A DNA stretch of 64,000 bases from assembly GCF_003034965.1 (NCBI RefSeq), contig NZ_PZKE01000014.1, positions 1-64,000 of the forward strand, in the 5' to 3' direction. Made by a program: the position numbers and the translations under genes. The DNA comes from Fuscovulum blasticum DSM 2131. Its GTDB lineage: Bacteria > Pseudomonadota > Alphaproteobacteria > Rhodobacterales > Rhodobacteraceae. The notes beneath the pieces were generated by a model that saw nothing but the letters and a program-made list of their open reading frames with translations, had not been told where the DNA came from and searched no databases. This document shows positions 36,817 through 46,388 of the stretch, in pieces (the stretch's first letter is position 1; every line of letters starts with the position of its first letter).

Positions 36817-37836
36817 TCACCCGCGCGGGTAGAGGCCTTCGTAGATGGGCGTCAGGGTCTCGGTCTCGAACAGGCTGGAGACCGACATGCCGCCCCAGAT
36901 GTTCAGGATCGCCTGTGCGAACATCGGTGCGGTCGGCACGATGCGGATGTTCTTTGCCGCCTGCACCTTGTCGCCCTGTTCGATGGAATCGGTGATCACC
37001 AGCGATTTCATCACCGATTTCGACACCCGCTCGACCGCCGGGCCCGACAGCACGCCATGGGTGATGTAGGAATGAACTTCCTTCGCGCCCTGTTCCATCA
37101 GCACCTCGGCCGCCTTGCACAGGGTTCCGGCGGTGTCGCAGATGTCGTCGACGATGATGCAGACCTTGCCCTCGACATTGCCGATCACCGTCATCTCGGC
37201 CACTTCGCCGGCCTTTTCGCGCCGCTTGTCCACGATCGACAGGGGCGCGTTGATCCGCTTGGCCAGTTCGCGGGCGCGGGCCACGCCACCCACGTCGGGC
37301 GAGACGACCATCACCTCATCAAGGCGGCCCTTGAAATGGTGTTCGATGTCCAGCGCGAAGACCGGGCTGGCATAGAGGTTGTCCACCGGAATGTCGAAGA
37401 AGCCCTGAATCTGCGCGGCGTGCAGGTCCAGGGTCAGCACGCGGTCCACGCCGGCCTGGGTGATGAGGTTCGCCACCAGCTTTGCCGAGATCGGTGTGCG
37501 GGCCTTGGCGCGGCGGTCCTGGCGGGCATAGCCGAAATAGGGGATCACGGCGGTGATGCGCGCCGCCGACGACCGGCGCAGCGCATCGACCATGATCAGC
37601 AGTTCCATCAGGTTGTCATTCGCCGGGTTCGACGTGGGCTGGATGACATACATGTCTTCGCCCCGGACATTCTCATAGACCTCGACGAAGATTTCCTGAT
37701 CGTTGAAGCGTTCGATCCGCGCCTCGACCAGATTGATCGACATGCCCCGGTGCATCGACATCCGACGCGCGATGGATTTCGCAAGGCTGAGGTTGGCATT
37801 GCCGGAAATCAGTTTCGGCTCGGTGATGGCGGGCAT
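36817..37836 (-). CDS. prs: Ribose-phosphate pyrophosphokinase (PRPP synthetase)
   Basis: 339 residues. It makes PRPP from ribose 5-phosphate and ATP for nucleotide, histidine and tryptophan synthesis. It has the [18 protein letters not shown] metal-binding signature, the [17 protein letters not shown] flexible loop and the PRPP-binding [11 protein letters not shown]. The ATG at 37836 gives [19 protein letters not shown], the family start seen in alphaproteobacteria. It is divergent from the hydrolase gene at 38001. Confidence 0.97.
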   Translation of the reverse strand: MPAITEPKLISGNANLSLAKSIARRMSMHRGMSINLVEARIERFNDQEIFVEVYENVRGEDMYVIQPTSNPANDNLMELLIMVDALRRSSAARITAVIPYFGYARQDRRAKARTPISAKLVANLITQAGVDRVLTLDLHAAQIQGFFDIPVDNLYASPVFALDIEHHFKGRLDEVMVVSPDVGGVARARELAKRINAPLSIVDKRREKAGEVAEMTVIGNVEGKVCIIVDDICDTAGTLCKAAEVLMEQGAKEVHSYITHGVLSGPAVERVSKSVMKSLVITDSIEQGDKVQAAKNIRIVPTAPMFAQAILNIWGGMSVSSLFETETLTPIYEGLYPRG

Positions 37837-38000
37837 TTGAACACTCCGGCTGGGCAACGGAATCGGTTGCGGCGGGCATAGCACCGGGGCGGGCGGGGCG
37901 CAAAGGGGCGGCGGCACTTCCTGAGAAGGCAACACGCCGGATTGGCTTGAACATGGGCTTTTGCGGGTCTATGGCGAAAACCTGTGTTGCGGAATGACCA

Positions 38001-38807
38001 ATGCCTGAAGATTTCACTGCCCCGCCGCTTGCCCCCGTGCGCGTCTGGGACCGGGGTGATCCGCGCCCGGTTCTGGCGGTGCATTGCAGCCTTGCCCATG
38101 CCGGAGCGTGGTCCGGTCTGGTCGAAAGGCTGCACGGGCTGACGCTGACCGCGATGGACCTGCCCGGTCATGGCCGCGCGCCCGATTGGGATGGCATTGC
38201 CGACCTTCAGGATCTGGCCACCCGCGATGCGATTGCACTGGCCGAGGCGCAGGGGCGCCCGGTTGACCTGTTCGGCCACAGTTTCGGCGCCACCGTCTGC
38301 CTGCGGATCGCGCTGGAGCGCCCTGATCTGGTGCGCAGTCTGGTTCTGGTCGAACCCGTGCTGTTTGCCGCCGCGCGCAGCCATGCCGCCTTTGCCGGGT
38401 TTCAGGCCCGCCATGAGGCGGTGGCCGCGGCCATGGCAAGCAACCGGGCCGAGGCGGCGGCGCTGTTTCATGCCGACTGGGGCAATGGCGAGGCGCTGGC
38501 CGATCTGCCGGACCGCCAGCGGCACTATATCATCGACCGCATCCACCACATCGCGGCGCAATCCGCCGCCCTGGTGGACGACCGCGCGGGTCTGACGCGG
38601 CCCGGCGGGCTTGAATCCGTGGCCGTGCCGGTGCTGCTGATCGAAGGATCGGAAAGCCCGGCGATCATCGAGGCGATTCAGGGGGCGCTTGCCGCACGCT
38701 TGCCGCGCGCCATCCGGCTGATCGTGCCGGGGGCGGGGCATATGGTGCCGATCACCCACCCGCATCTGATTGCGCCCGCGATACAGGCGCATCTCGACGC
38801 GGCCTGA
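38001..38807 (+). CDS. Alpha/beta hydrolase
   Basis: 268 residues. HCSLAHAGAW (oxyanion region, near 28-37), DLPGHGRAPD, nucleophile elbow FGHSFGA with S94, acid probably in IEGSESPAI and base His in PGAGHMVPITHP. Cytoplasmic esterase-like enzyme of unknown substrate. It converges with the threonine aldolase gene (9 bp between stops). Confidence 0.85.
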   Translation: MPEDFTAPPLAPVRVWDRGDPRPVLAVHCSLAHAGAWSGLVERLHGLTLTAMDLPGHGRAPDWDGIADLQDLATRDAIALAEAQGRPVDLFGHSFGATVCLRIALERPDLVRSLVLVEPVLFAAARSHAAFAGFQARHEAVAAAMASNRAEAAALFHADWGNGEALADLPDRQRHYIIDRIHHIAAQSAALVDDRAGLTRPGGLESVAVPVLLIEGSESPAIIEAIQGALAARLPRAIRLIVPGAGHMVPITHPHLIAPAIQAHLDAA

Positions 38808-38816
38808 GCGGGCGTT

Positions 38817-39845
38817 TCAGCCGGCCAGAGCCGCAAGAAAGCGGTCGACATCCGCGCCGGTGGTGTTCCAGCTTGTCACCAGCCGCGCCGCTTCGCGCCC
38901 CTCGGGGGCGGGCATCTCGTAATAGACGGCCCCGGAGGCCTGCAGCCGGGCATGGGTGCCGGCGGGCCATTCGGGGAACATCATGTTGGCCTGAACGGGG
39001 TGGGTCTGGCGCACGCCGGGAATGGTGGCCAACCCCGCCGCCAGCCGCGCGGCGGCGGCATTGGCCTGCGCGGCCAGCCGCAACCAGAGGCCGCCGTCCA
39101 GATAGGCGTCCATCTGCGCGGCCAGATAGCGGTGTTTCGAGAAGAGATGACCGCCGCGCTTGCGGCGCAGCTCGAATTCCCAGGCTTTGGCCGGATCGAA
39201 GATCACCACCGCCTCGACGCCCAGACAGCCGTTCTTGGTACCGCCGAACGAGAGCAGATCAATGCCGGCCTTCCACGTCATCTCGGCCGCCGTCGCGCCC
39301 GTTGCCACCAGCGCATTGGCGAAGCGGGCCCCGTCCAGATGGCAGGGCAGGCCGAAGTCATGCGCGGCGGCGGCCAAGGCCGCAATTTCCGCCGGGGTGT
39401 GGACGGTTCCCGCCTCGGTCACGTTGGTGATCGACACCGCCCCGCGCTGCACGCCATGCACGCTGCCGCCGGTGCCAGCGATGGTGGCGCGCAGGCCTTC
39501 GGGCGTCATCCGTCCATGGGGGCCGTCCACCAGAACCAGCTTGGCGCCGTTGGAATAGAACTCGGGCGCGCCACATTCATCCTCGGCGATATGGGCGTGC
39601 CGGTGGCAGAAGATCGCGCTCCAAGGTGGGGCCACGGTTGCCAGGGCCAGTGCGTTGGCGGCGGTTCCCGTCGCCACCAGATGCACCGCCGCCTCGGGGG
39701 CCTCGAACAGCTCGCGCAGGCGGTCCTGCACCCGTTCGGTCAGCGCATCGGCGCCGTAGCCGCGGGTGAAGCCGTCATTGGCGGCGGCCAGCGCGGCCAT
39801 GACTTCGGGCGCCGCGCCCGAGCTGTTGTCAGAGGCGAAAAACAT
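38817..39845 (-). CDS. ltaE: Low-specificity L-threonine aldolase
   Basis: 342 residues from ATG at 39845. PLP fold type I: FASDNSSGA start, GTAANALALA, the HAHIAEDE block, HLDGARFANA (Asp to the pyridine nitrogen) and the cofactor lysine in SFGGTKNG. It splits threonine or allo-threonine to glycine and acetaldehyde. The frame upstream of 39845 belongs to the neighbouring gene and is not part of it. Its ATG overlaps the upstream gene's TGA by one base, so the two are probably coupled. Confidence 0.92.
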   Translation of the reverse strand: MFFASDNSSGAAPEVMAALAAANDGFTRGYGADALTERVQDRLRELFEAPEAAVHLVATGTAANALALATVAPPWSAIFCHRHAHIAEDECGAPEFYSNGAKLVLVDGPHGRMTPEGLRATIAGTGGSVHGVQRGAVSITNVTEAGTVHTPAEIAALAAAAHDFGLPCHLDGARFANALVATGATAAEMTWKAGIDLLSFGGTKNGCLGVEAVVIFDPAKAWEFELRRKRGGHLFSKHRYLAAQMDAYLDGGLWLRLAAQANAAAARLAAGLATIPGVRQTHPVQANMMFPEWPAGTHARLQASGAVYYEMPAPEGREAARLVTSWNTTGADVDRFLAALAG

Positions 39846-40297
39846 CAGGGCCGTTCCTCGATGATGTGGTCTTCCCAGTCGTCCTCGGGGACGGCTGCTT
39901 CCGAAAGGGTCTGCCCCCGGACCGAATGTCCCGAGGAATGGGTGGTTTCCGCGTCGCCCGTCACCAGCGGGTGCCAGTCGGGAAGTGGCTCTCCCAGCCA
40001 AAGCAGCTTGTAGGCGCAGGTGGAGGGCATCCAGTAGGCCACGCGCGGCAGCGACTTGGGCGTCAGCACCACACATTCGGGAACATGTTTCTTGCGGTTC
40101 GGATAGTCGGCGCAGCGGCAACCGGCATCATCGAACAGCCGGCAGGCGATGCGGGTGTAAAGCACCTCGCCCGTGTCCTCGAACTCCAGCTTGTTCAGGC
40201 AGCACTTGCCGCAACCGTCACAAAGCGCCTCCCATTCGGGGGCGGTCATCTTCTTCAGCGGGACGGTTTCCCAGAACCGGGGGCGCAGCTTTTCCAT
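39845..40297 (-). CDS. YcgN-like cysteine-cluster protein (UPF0260)
   Basis: 150 residues. The cysteine set CDGCGKCC near 27-34, then ACRLFDDAGCRCADY and PEC, is the UPF0153/UPF0260 signature, thought to bind zinc or an iron-sulfur cluster; function unknown. The WMPSTCAYKLLW and PDWHPLVTGD motifs fit the YcgN family closely. ATG at 40297 chosen from the family start MEKLRPRFWE; the frame continues upstream without reason. Coupled to the threonine aldolase gene by a TGATG junction. Confidence 0.88.
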   Translation of the reverse strand: MEKLRPRFWETVPLKKMTAPEWEALCDGCGKCCLNKLEFEDTGEVLYTRIACRLFDDAGCRCADYPNRKKHVPECVVLTPKSLPRVAYWMPSTCAYKLLWLGEPLPDWHPLVTGDAETTHSSGHSVRGQTLSEAAVPEDDWEDHIIEERP

Positions 40298-40338
40298 GCG
40301 GGCAACCTGCGCTGAACGCGGCCGGAAGGGAAGGGGAG

Positions 40339-40362
40339 GCAAAAATCTTCCAGAATTTTTGC
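40339..40362. terminator. A/T-rich hairpin downstream of ribF
   Basis: Perfect arms GCAAAAAT/ATTTTTGC separated by 8 bases, with outer AGGGG/CCCCT pairs extending it. It lies between the ribF stop and the YcgN-like gene, both on the minus strand, and has T-rich sequence on that strand inside the stem. Probable terminator of ribF. Confidence 0.5.
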
Positions 40363-40387
40363 GGTTGCCCCTGAAGGAACCCGGGGC

Positions 40388-41311
40388 CTAGACCGCCGAC
40401 AGGATCGCCCTTGCGCGGGCGCAGTCGGCCTGCATCTGGTCGATCAGGGCCTGCAGCCCGTCGAACTTCAGCTCGGGGCGCAGGTAATCGACCAGCGCGA
40501 CCGAAAGGTGGTGGCCGTAAAGATCGCCCTTGAAATCCAGCAGGTTGGTTTCAAGGTTCGGCACCTGCCCGTCGAACATCGGCCGCACGCCAAGGCTGGC
40601 CGCGCCCATATAGGTGCCGACCTGCGGTCCGGTCCGCACATCGACCTTGACCGCATAGACGCCGAAGCGGGGCAGGTGCAGCCCGTCCAGCGCCATGTTG
40701 GCGGTGGGGAAGCCCAGTTCGCGGCCGCGCTTTTCGCCGTGGATCACCTCGCCCTCGATCCGGTGCCAGTGGCCCAGCATGGCGGCGGCATCGCGCGGGC
40801 GGCCTTCGGTCAGCGCGGTGCGGATCGCGGTGGACGACACCTCGATCCCGCCTTGCCGCAGCAGCGGTGCGATGGTGGTGCGGAACCCCAGCTCGCGGCC
40901 CAGCCGGGCCAGATCCTCGGCCGTGCCGGCGCGGCCCTTGCCGAAGCGGAAGTCTTCGCCCACCACCAGATGCGAGATGCCCAGACCTTTCATCAGCACC
41001 TGGCCGGCGAAGTCTTCCGGCGACAGGCCCGACAGCAGCGTTCCGAACTGAAGCTGGAACAGATGTTCGACGCCCAGCTTGTCCAGCCGGTTCGCTCGCG
41101 CCTCGGCATTCATCAGGCGGAAGGCGGGGGCGTCGGGGGCGAAGAACTGCCGTGGGTGCGGTTCAAAGGTGATCACCCCAAGCGGGCCTTGTCCGCGCGC
41201 AAGGTCGATGACCGAGCGGTGGCCCAGATGCACCCCGTCGAAATTGCCCATTGCGCAGGATGCCCCGCGCGCGGCCGGGTCAAGCCATTGCCAGTCCTGA
41301 TGAATCTGCAT
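40388..41311 (-). CDS. ribF: Bifunctional riboflavin kinase/FAD synthetase
   Basis: 307 residues. The N-terminal adenylyltransferase domain has GNFDGVHLGH (near 23-32) and the C-terminal flavokinase domain has GEVIHGEKRGRELGFPTANM (near 183-202). It converts riboflavin to FMN and FAD. The ATG at 41311 follows the MaoC gene on the same strand after 40 bp. Confidence 0.96.
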   Translation of the reverse strand: MQIHQDWQWLDPAARGASCAMGNFDGVHLGHRSVIDLARGQGPLGVITFEPHPRQFFAPDAPAFRLMNAEARANRLDKLGVEHLFQLQFGTLLSGLSPEDFAGQVLMKGLGISHLVVGEDFRFGKGRAGTAEDLARLGRELGFRTTIAPLLRQGGIEVSSTAIRTALTEGRPRDAAAMLGHWHRIEGEVIHGEKRGRELGFPTANMALDGLHLPRFGVYAVKVDVRTGPQVGTYMGAASLGVRPMFDGQVPNLETNLLDFKGDLYGHHLSVALVDYLRPELKFDGLQALIDQMQADCARARAILSAV

Positions 41312-41351
41312 CGGCCCCCCGGGCAGCGGGCCGGCGTCGGGCGCGGGCCGC

Positions 41352-41819
41352 TCAGTCGAACTTTCGGCTTGGCGCCAGAACCAGCGCCTCGCCCTTCAGG
41401 ACCACGGTTTTACCCACCGAGGCCCAGGTTTCAAGGGTCACCCGGCGTTTCGCGTGGTCGATGGCCAGAACACGCACTTCGGCGGTGACCTGATCGCCCG
41501 GCCGGACCGGGGCCATGAACTTGAGGCTTTGGCCCAGATAGACCGTGCCATGCCCCGGCAACTGTTCCCCGATCACCGCCGAGATCAGCCCGGCGGTCAG
41601 CATCCCATGCGCGATGCGGCCCTGGAACATGGTGTCCTGCGCATAGGCTTCATCCAGATGCACCGGGTTGCGGTCGCTGGAGACCTCGGCAAACAGTTCG
41701 ATGTCGCGATCGGTGACAACCTTGGTCAGGCTGCGCGTCATGCCGATTTCAAGATCTTCAATGCAGATCGTGCCGCGGGGCAGGTTGTGCGTTGTGTCCA
41801 GCATCATGATGAGTCCCAT
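41352..41819 (-). CDS. MaoC-family (R)-specific enoyl-CoA hydratase-like protein
   Basis: 155 residues, single hot-dog domain. ELFAEVSSDRNPVHLDEAYA carries the hydratase 2 motif with catalytic Asp and His, followed by GRIAHGMLTAGLISAV. It hydrates trans-2-enoyl-CoA to (R)-3-hydroxyacyl-CoA, as PhaJ does for polyhydroxyalkanoate supply, though many MaoC proteins have other acyl substrates. A second start (MMLDTTHN) four codons on is possible. Confidence 0.88.
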   Translation of the reverse strand: MGLIMMLDTTHNLPRGTICIEDLEIGMTRSLTKVVTDRDIELFAEVSSDRNPVHLDEAYAQDTMFQGRIAHGMLTAGLISAVIGEQLPGHGTVYLGQSLKFMAPVRPGDQVTAEVRVLAIDHAKRRVTLETWASVGKTVVLKGEALVLAPSRKFD

Positions 41820-41929
41820 CCAGGTGGCGGGACGCTAGCAGATGCCGCAGCGCAGCGCAATTCCCGTGCGCAAGAAATGTTCTGCTGCGTTTTGATTGTC
41901 GCAACAATATTTCCGGCGCGATTTGGCGA

Positions 41930-42817
41930 TCAGCGCAGATGACCCATGGCCAGCGTGGGCGAAAGTTGCCGCTCGGCCAGCCATTGCGCAAGTTTCGCGG
42001 CATCGGGGGTGGTGCTGTCGGGACCGAAGGCGGCGGCGTCGATGCCGCCGGTGATGAACAGCGTGTCCAGCCCTTCGGCGATGCCGCCCTGAATATCCGT
42101 CGCGATGCCATCCCCGATGCAGAGTATGGCGCCATCGGTATCGCGCAGCGCGGCCAGGCGACGCCGGGCCAGATCATAGATCGGCGGATGCGGTTTGCCG
42201 AAATACAGCGCCCGGCCCCCCATCGCCTCGTAATCCCGCGCAAGGGCGCCGGCGCACCACAGGCGGCGGTCGCCATAATCGACCACGATGTCGGGGTTCG
42301 CGCACAGCATCGGCAGGCCCAGCGTCTTGGCCATCAGCAGTTCGGCCCGGTAATCCTCGGGCGTTTCGATCAGGTCGTCGCGCAAGCCTGTGCAGACCAC
42401 GCCTTCAGCCTCGCGCAACGGCACGCGGAGGATGGGCGGCTGGCCTTGGGCAAAGGCGGCGATGTCGGGGGCAAAGTCGGTGTAGAAGGGTTCGTCCTTC
42501 TCGGCCCCGATGGCAAAGACCTTGCGCCCCACCGCGCCCGACAGCAGCGCGAACTGCGCCGCATCGCCCGAGGTGACGATCTCGTCCCAGGCATCTTCCG
42601 GCACGCCCATGCCCAGAAGCTGCTGCGCCACGCTGGATTTCGGCCGGGGCGCATTGGTCAGCAGGACCACCGCGCCACCGCCCGCCCGATAGGCGCGCAG
42701 GGCGGCAACCGCATCGGGAAAGGCGGTCTTGCCGTTGTGCAGGCACCCCCAAAGATCGCAGAACACGGCATCATAGCGTGCGGCAACGTCTGACAGGCGG
42801 GGGATGATCTCGGTCAT
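41930..42817 (-). CDS. HAD-superfamily phosphatase, TIGR01459 type
   Basis: 295 residues. VFCDLWGCLHNG near 18-29 is the HAD motif I in the DxWG form of this subgroup, LLTNAPRPKSSV is motif II, YFGKPHPPIYD contains the motif III lysine and CIGDGIATDIQGG motif IV. It is NagD-like, so it probably hydrolyses small sugar or nucleotide phosphates. ATG at 42817; the frame runs further upstream, but would cover the divergent rhodanese promoter. Divergent from the gene at 42934. Confidence 0.9.
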   Translation of the reverse strand: MTEIIPRLSDVAARYDAVFCDLWGCLHNGKTAFPDAVAALRAYRAGGGAVVLLTNAPRPKSSVAQQLLGMGVPEDAWDEIVTSGDAAQFALLSGAVGRKVFAIGAEKDEPFYTDFAPDIAAFAQGQPPILRVPLREAEGVVCTGLRDDLIETPEDYRAELLMAKTLGLPMLCANPDIVVDYGDRRLWCAGALARDYEAMGGRALYFGKPHPPIYDLARRRLAALRDTDGAILCIGDGIATDIQGGIAEGLDTLFITGGIDAAAFGPDSTTPDAAKLAQWLAERQLSPTLAMGHLR

Positions 42818-42933
42818 GGCGGCTCCTTCTCTTGGGGGTTTGTCGCCCCGGCAGCGGAAAAAGGAAAGGCCCGCTTGGCCCGGGCGGCGAAGCTGCGTTA
42901 TATGCGAATCGTGGAATGTGATCGGAGAGCAGG

Positions 42934-43332
42934 ATGAAACTGGCAATGATGCGGCTTGCCCTCGTGGCCGCTCTCGCCGCCGCGGCCCCCGCGCTGCGGG
43001 CGGGCGAGGCGGTGGAAGAGGCGCTGACCGTCGAACAGATGCAGGCCAGCGGCGCGCTGGTGGTGGACATCCGCACGCCCGAGGAATGGGCGGAAACCGG
43101 CGTGATCGACGGCGCGAAGCTGGTGACCTTCACTGACGCCGACAGCTTTCTGGCCGCCATTGGCCCCGAGATTGCCGATGGCCGCGACCTTGTGCTGGTG
43201 TGCCGGTCGGGCCGACGCAGCGGCATTGCCGCCGAGGCGCTGGCGGAGGTGATTCCGAACCGGGTCATCTCGCAGCAGGGCGGCATGGTGGGGCTGGTCG
43301 CCGGCGGCTACAGTCCGGTGCCGCCAGGCTGA
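42934..43332 (+). CDS. Secreted rhodanese-domain protein
   Basis: 132 residues. Signal peptide at about 1-23 (MRLALVAALAAAAPALRAG). The rest is one rhodanese domain with DIRTPEEWAETG and the active-site loop CRSGRRSG (C90). It would carry or transfer sulfane sulfur in the periplasm. The usual partner is unknown; no sulfur-oxidation genes are close. A GC hairpin follows its stop. Confidence 0.88.
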   Translation: MKLAMMRLALVAALAAAAPALRAGEAVEEALTVEQMQASGALVVDIRTPEEWAETGVIDGAKLVTFTDADSFLAAIGPEIADGRDLVLVCRSGRRSGIAAEALAEVIPNRVISQQGGMVGLVAGGYSPVPPG

Positions 43333-43340
43333 AACGAAAA

Positions 43341-43361
43341 GGGCCGGGGAAACCCCGGCCC
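43341..43361. terminator. Hairpin between convergent rhodanese and ppaC genes
   Basis: Perfect 9-bp arms GGGCCGGGG/CCCCGGCCC around AAA, preceded by AAAA and followed by GGTTCCGTTCT. Lies in the 50-bp gap between the two stops; likely a bidirectional terminator. Confidence 0.6.
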
Positions 43362-43382
43362 GGTTCCGTTCTCTGACCCGGA

Positions 43383-44303
43383 TCAGATCTTCAGCGCCGG
43401 GATGATCTGCTTCTTGCGGCTCATGATGCCCGGCAGAACGACGGTATCGCCCGACACCTTGCAGGGGAAAGAGGCTTCTGCGATCTGCTTCACCAGATCG
43501 TTCGGCACCAGCAGGGTGGCCTCTTCCTTCAGGATGTCGATGATGAACAGCAGCACCTGATCGGCGCCGTCTTCCTTGGCAACGGCGGGCATACTGGCCA
43601 TCAGGCTGGCCTTGCGGTCCAGCAGAACCTTCGGCGCGGTGGTTTCCAGAACCGAGACGCGCAGTTCCTTGCCGTCGATGTTGTATTCCTTGCTGTCCAT
43701 CCGCAGCAGGGCGGCATCCGAGAAGGCCGAGACATCGGATTTGGCTTCGAAGAGCTGCGCCGCGAAGTCCGGGATCGACACGCCAAGATCGGCGGCCAGC
43801 TTCTCGGCCACGGCCTTGTCATGGGCGGTGGTGGTGGGGCTGCGGAATTCCAGCGTGTCGGACAGGATGCAGGACAGCATCGCGCCCTTGATCGCCTTCG
43901 GGGCCTTGGCCAGATCGTCCCCCATCAGATCGTGCAGGATGGTGGCGGTGCAGGCCAGCGGGCGGATGGTGATGTCGATCGGGTTCTTGGTCTTCAGGCC
44001 GCCGACCAGCATGTGGTGGTCGATGATGCCTTCGATCCTGGCCTCGTTGATCGAGGGCGGCAGTTCGGCGGGATTGTTGGTGTCAACGATCACGACGCTG
44101 GTGCCGGCGTCCACATCCGCAATGATCTCGGGCTTGGTCAGGCCCCAGTGGCGCAGCACGAAGGCGGCTTCGGTGTTCGGTTCGCCCAGCAGCACGGGCT
44201 TGGCGGGCACGCCCTTCACCTCGGACAGATACCAGGCCCAGATGATGGGGCTGCCGGTCGAGTCGGTGTCGGGGGATTTGTGGCCGAAAACGAGGGTGGT
44301 CAT
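43383..44303 (-). CDS. ppaC: Manganese-dependent inorganic pyrophosphatase (family II)
   Basis: 306 residues, DHH family. Metal ligands are in GHKSPDTDS (H8, D12, D14), VIVDTNNP and IIDHHML, and the C-terminal substrate motif SRKKQIIP is present. It hydrolyses pyrophosphate in the cytoplasm and has a much higher turnover than the family I enzyme. The ATG at 44303 is the family start; the frame extends 34 codons upstream into the divergent azlC promoter and was not used. Confidence 0.96.
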   Translation of the reverse strand: MTTLVFGHKSPDTDSTGSPIIWAWYLSEVKGVPAKPVLLGEPNTEAAFVLRHWGLTKPEIIADVDAGTSVVIVDTNNPAELPPSINEARIEGIIDHHMLVGGLKTKNPIDITIRPLACTATILHDLMGDDLAKAPKAIKGAMLSCILSDTLEFRSPTTTAHDKAVAEKLAADLGVSIPDFAAQLFEAKSDVSAFSDAALLRMDSKEYNIDGKELRVSVLETTAPKVLLDRKASLMASMPAVAKEDGADQVLLFIIDILKEEATLLVPNDLVKQIAEASFPCKVSGDTVVLPGIMSRKKQIIPALKI

Positions 44304-44437
44304 GGAACGGGACTCATGTTTTGGGGTTTGGCCGGGCTTATAAGTGAGGGTTGGGGAAATGTCACCCTGTCCGGTGGGGCGGCGGTGCCCCGCCGGTTTT
44401 GACAAGGGCGGCGCGGGCGGATAGCGGTTGGCGCATC

Positions 44438-45142
44438 ATGTCAGACGACGCTTTTTCCCCCGAACCCCCGCCGCGCTTTCTGCAGGGGCTGCTGCAATCG
44501 GTGCCGATTGCGCTTGGCTATTTCCCCATCGCCTTTTCCTTCGGCGTGGCGGCCACCCGGGCCGGGCTGACGGCGCCCGAGGCGGTGATGCTGTCGCTGG
44601 TGATCTATGCCGGGGCTTCGCAGTTTCTGGCGCTGGCGCTGGTGACCAGCGGGGCGCCGGTGCTGGTGTCGGCCTTCACGCTGATCGCCATGAACCTGCG
44701 GCATGTCCTTTATGGCCCCGCGCTGATGAAGCAGGCAGGTAGCGGCGCCAGCCGGCGGCTGGCCTGGGGCTGGGCCTGGGGACTGACGGACGAGGTGTTC
44801 GGTCAGGCCCTGGGGGCGCTTGCGCGCGGGCAGCGGTTTTCCGAACGCTGGATGTTCGGCCTTGGCCTTGGCGCCTATGCCGCCTGGGTGGGCGGCACGG
44901 CGGTGGGGGCGCTGGCCGGTGGCGGCGCGCTCGAGGCCTGGCCGGCGCTGAACGCAGGCCTTGGCTTCATGCTGACGGCGCTGTTCCTGGCGCTTCTGCT
45001 GTCGATCCTGTCGCGGGCGGCGCTGCCGGCGATTGCCGTTGCGGCGGTGGCCACGGTGATCGGCACGCTGGCGGTATCGGGCACCGTGGGAATTCTGGCC
45101 GGCATGATCTGCGGCGCATTGGCGGGGGTGGTGCGGCGATGA
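44438..45142 (+). CDS. azlC: AzlC-type branched-chain amino acid exporter, large subunit
   Basis: 234 residues with about six to seven membrane helices. The motif GYFPIAFSFGVAATRAGL, then YAGASQFLALAL and MNLRHVLYGPAL, is diagnostic. With AzlD it exports leucine/isoleucine-type amino acids. ATG at 44438. Its stop overlaps the azlD start (ATGA). Confidence 0.92.
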   Translation: MSDDAFSPEPPPRFLQGLLQSVPIALGYFPIAFSFGVAATRAGLTAPEAVMLSLVIYAGASQFLALALVTSGAPVLVSAFTLIAMNLRHVLYGPALMKQAGSGASRRLAWGWAWGLTDEVFGQALGALARGQRFSERWMFGLGLGAYAAWVGGTAVGALAGGGALEAWPALNAGLGFMLTALFLALLLSILSRAALPAIAVAAVATVIGTLAVSGTVGILAGMICGALAGVVRR

Positions 45143-45462
45143 ACACCGATCTTGTCCTGCTGGCCGTTCTGGCCGGGGCGGCGAACTGGGCCTTCCGCGC
45201 GCTGCCGACGCTGCTGCTGCGGCAAGAGCCCCGGCCCGGCGGGCTGGCGGCGCGGTTTCTGGCGGCCACCGGGCCGGCGGCGATTGCGACACTGGTCGTC
45301 GCCTCGGCCCTGCCGCAGCTTTACCCGGTGCCGCGCGACCTGATCCCGCTGGCGGCGGGCGTGCTGGCAACCGTGGCGGCCTATCTGCCGCGCCGCTCGG
45401 TCGTGGGGGCGACGCTGGCGGGGGCCACGGCCTATGGCGCGGTTTTCTGGCTGGTCAGTTGA
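45139..45462 (+). CDS. azlD: AzlD-type branched-chain amino acid exporter, small subunit
   Basis: 107 residues, about four membrane helices. NWAFRALPTLLL near the start and PAAIATLVVASALPQLY fit AzlD. It forms the exporter with AzlC; the genes overlap by 4 bp. Confidence 0.9.
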   Translation: MNTDLVLLAVLAGAANWAFRALPTLLLRQEPRPGGLAARFLAATGPAAIATLVVASALPQLYPVPRDLIPLAAGVLATVAAYLPRRSVVGATLAGATAYGAVFWLVS

Positions 45463-45544
45463 ATCGGCGTGACATAATGACAGCCCTCGCCCCTTGCGCG
45501 CCGCGCCGATGCGGGCGACCATGCCCGCCAAGGAGGCCCGCCCG

Positions 45545-45862
45545 ATGATCGAGATCAGTCCCAGTAAGGTTGTGCAAGTCATCTTCCTGTCGCGTGAGGA
45601 GGCGGCCGGCGAATCCGAGCTTTGGGCCTTCATCGACGGCATGAATTCCGAGGAGAAGGCGCATCTGACCGCCATCGCCTGGGTCGGCCGCGGCGCCTTT
45701 GAACCCGAGGATTACCTTGAGGCGGTAGAAACCGCCTTTGTGCAGGCCACGACGCCGACGGCAGACTACCTGCTGGGGATGCCGCATCTGGGCGAGAACC
45801 TTGAAGCGGGGCTTGAGGCGCTTGGAGTCGATGTCTCGGGCGAGGAAGAAGACCTGCTCTGA
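45545..45862 (+). CDS. DUF3775-like small acidic protein
   Basis: 105 residues, strongly acidic, no signal peptide. It shows the motif HLTAIAWVGRGAFEPEDYLEA, followed by PTADYLLGMPHLGENLEAGLEALG. These are the hallmarks of the DUF3775 family, of unknown function. The ATG at 45545 is fixed by AAGGAGG nine bases upstream; the longer frame is not used. It lies 82 bp after azlD. Confidence 0.8.
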   Translation: MIEISPSKVVQVIFLSREEAAGESELWAFIDGMNSEEKAHLTAIAWVGRGAFEPEDYLEAVETAFVQATTPTADYLLGMPHLGENLEAGLEALGVDVSGEEEDLL

Positions 45863-45922
45863 CCCCTTGCAGGTGGCCGGGGCAGGGCACATTTATTCCG
45901 CAATCGGAATATGAGGTGTGCG

Positions 45923-46372
45923 ATGCCCGCAACGATGGATGCCGTAAAGCTGACCTGCGCCACCTGTGGCCAGGCCAATCGTGTGCCGCTGGCCCGGCTG
46001 GCCGAGGGGCCGAAATGCGGCCATTGCGGCGATCCGCTGGCCGATGGGCGGGTGGCCGAACTGGAGGCCGCGACGCATGACAAGATGACGCGGGGTGACG
46101 GCTTGCCGGTTCTGGTGGATTACTGGGCACCTTGGTGCGGCCCCTGCCGCAGCATGGCCCCGGAATTCGCCCGCGCCGCCAGGACGCTGGCCCCGCAGGT
46201 GCGGCTGATGAAGCTGAACACCGAGGATTACCCGCAAATCTCGGCTCGGGCCGGCATCCGGGGGATTCCGGCGCTGATCCTGTATCGCAACGGGCGCGAG
46301 GTCGCGCGCCTTGCCGGTGCCCGCCCGGCGGCCGAGATCGTGGCCTTCGCACGCCAGCACAGCCAGCCCTGA
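45923..46372 (+). CDS. trxC: Thioredoxin 2 (zinc-ribbon thioredoxin)
   Basis: 149 residues. The N-terminal zinc site has CATC (C12, C15) and CGHC (C32, C35), and the thioredoxin fold has the active site [10 protein letters not shown] (C72, C75). This is the Trx2 layout, a disulfide reductase used mainly in oxidative stress. ATG at 45923 preferred because GAGGTG precedes it; an in-frame ATG at 45911 is possible. Confidence 0.94.
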   Translation: MPATMDAVKLTCATCGQANRVPLARLAEGPKCGHCGDPLADGRVAELEAATHDKMTRGDGLPVLVDYWAPWCGPCRSMAPEFARAARTLAPQVRLMKLNTEDYPQISARAGIRGIPALILYRNGREVARLAGARPAAEIVAFARQHSQP

Positions 46373-46388
46373 GCCCCGCTTCGCCCGC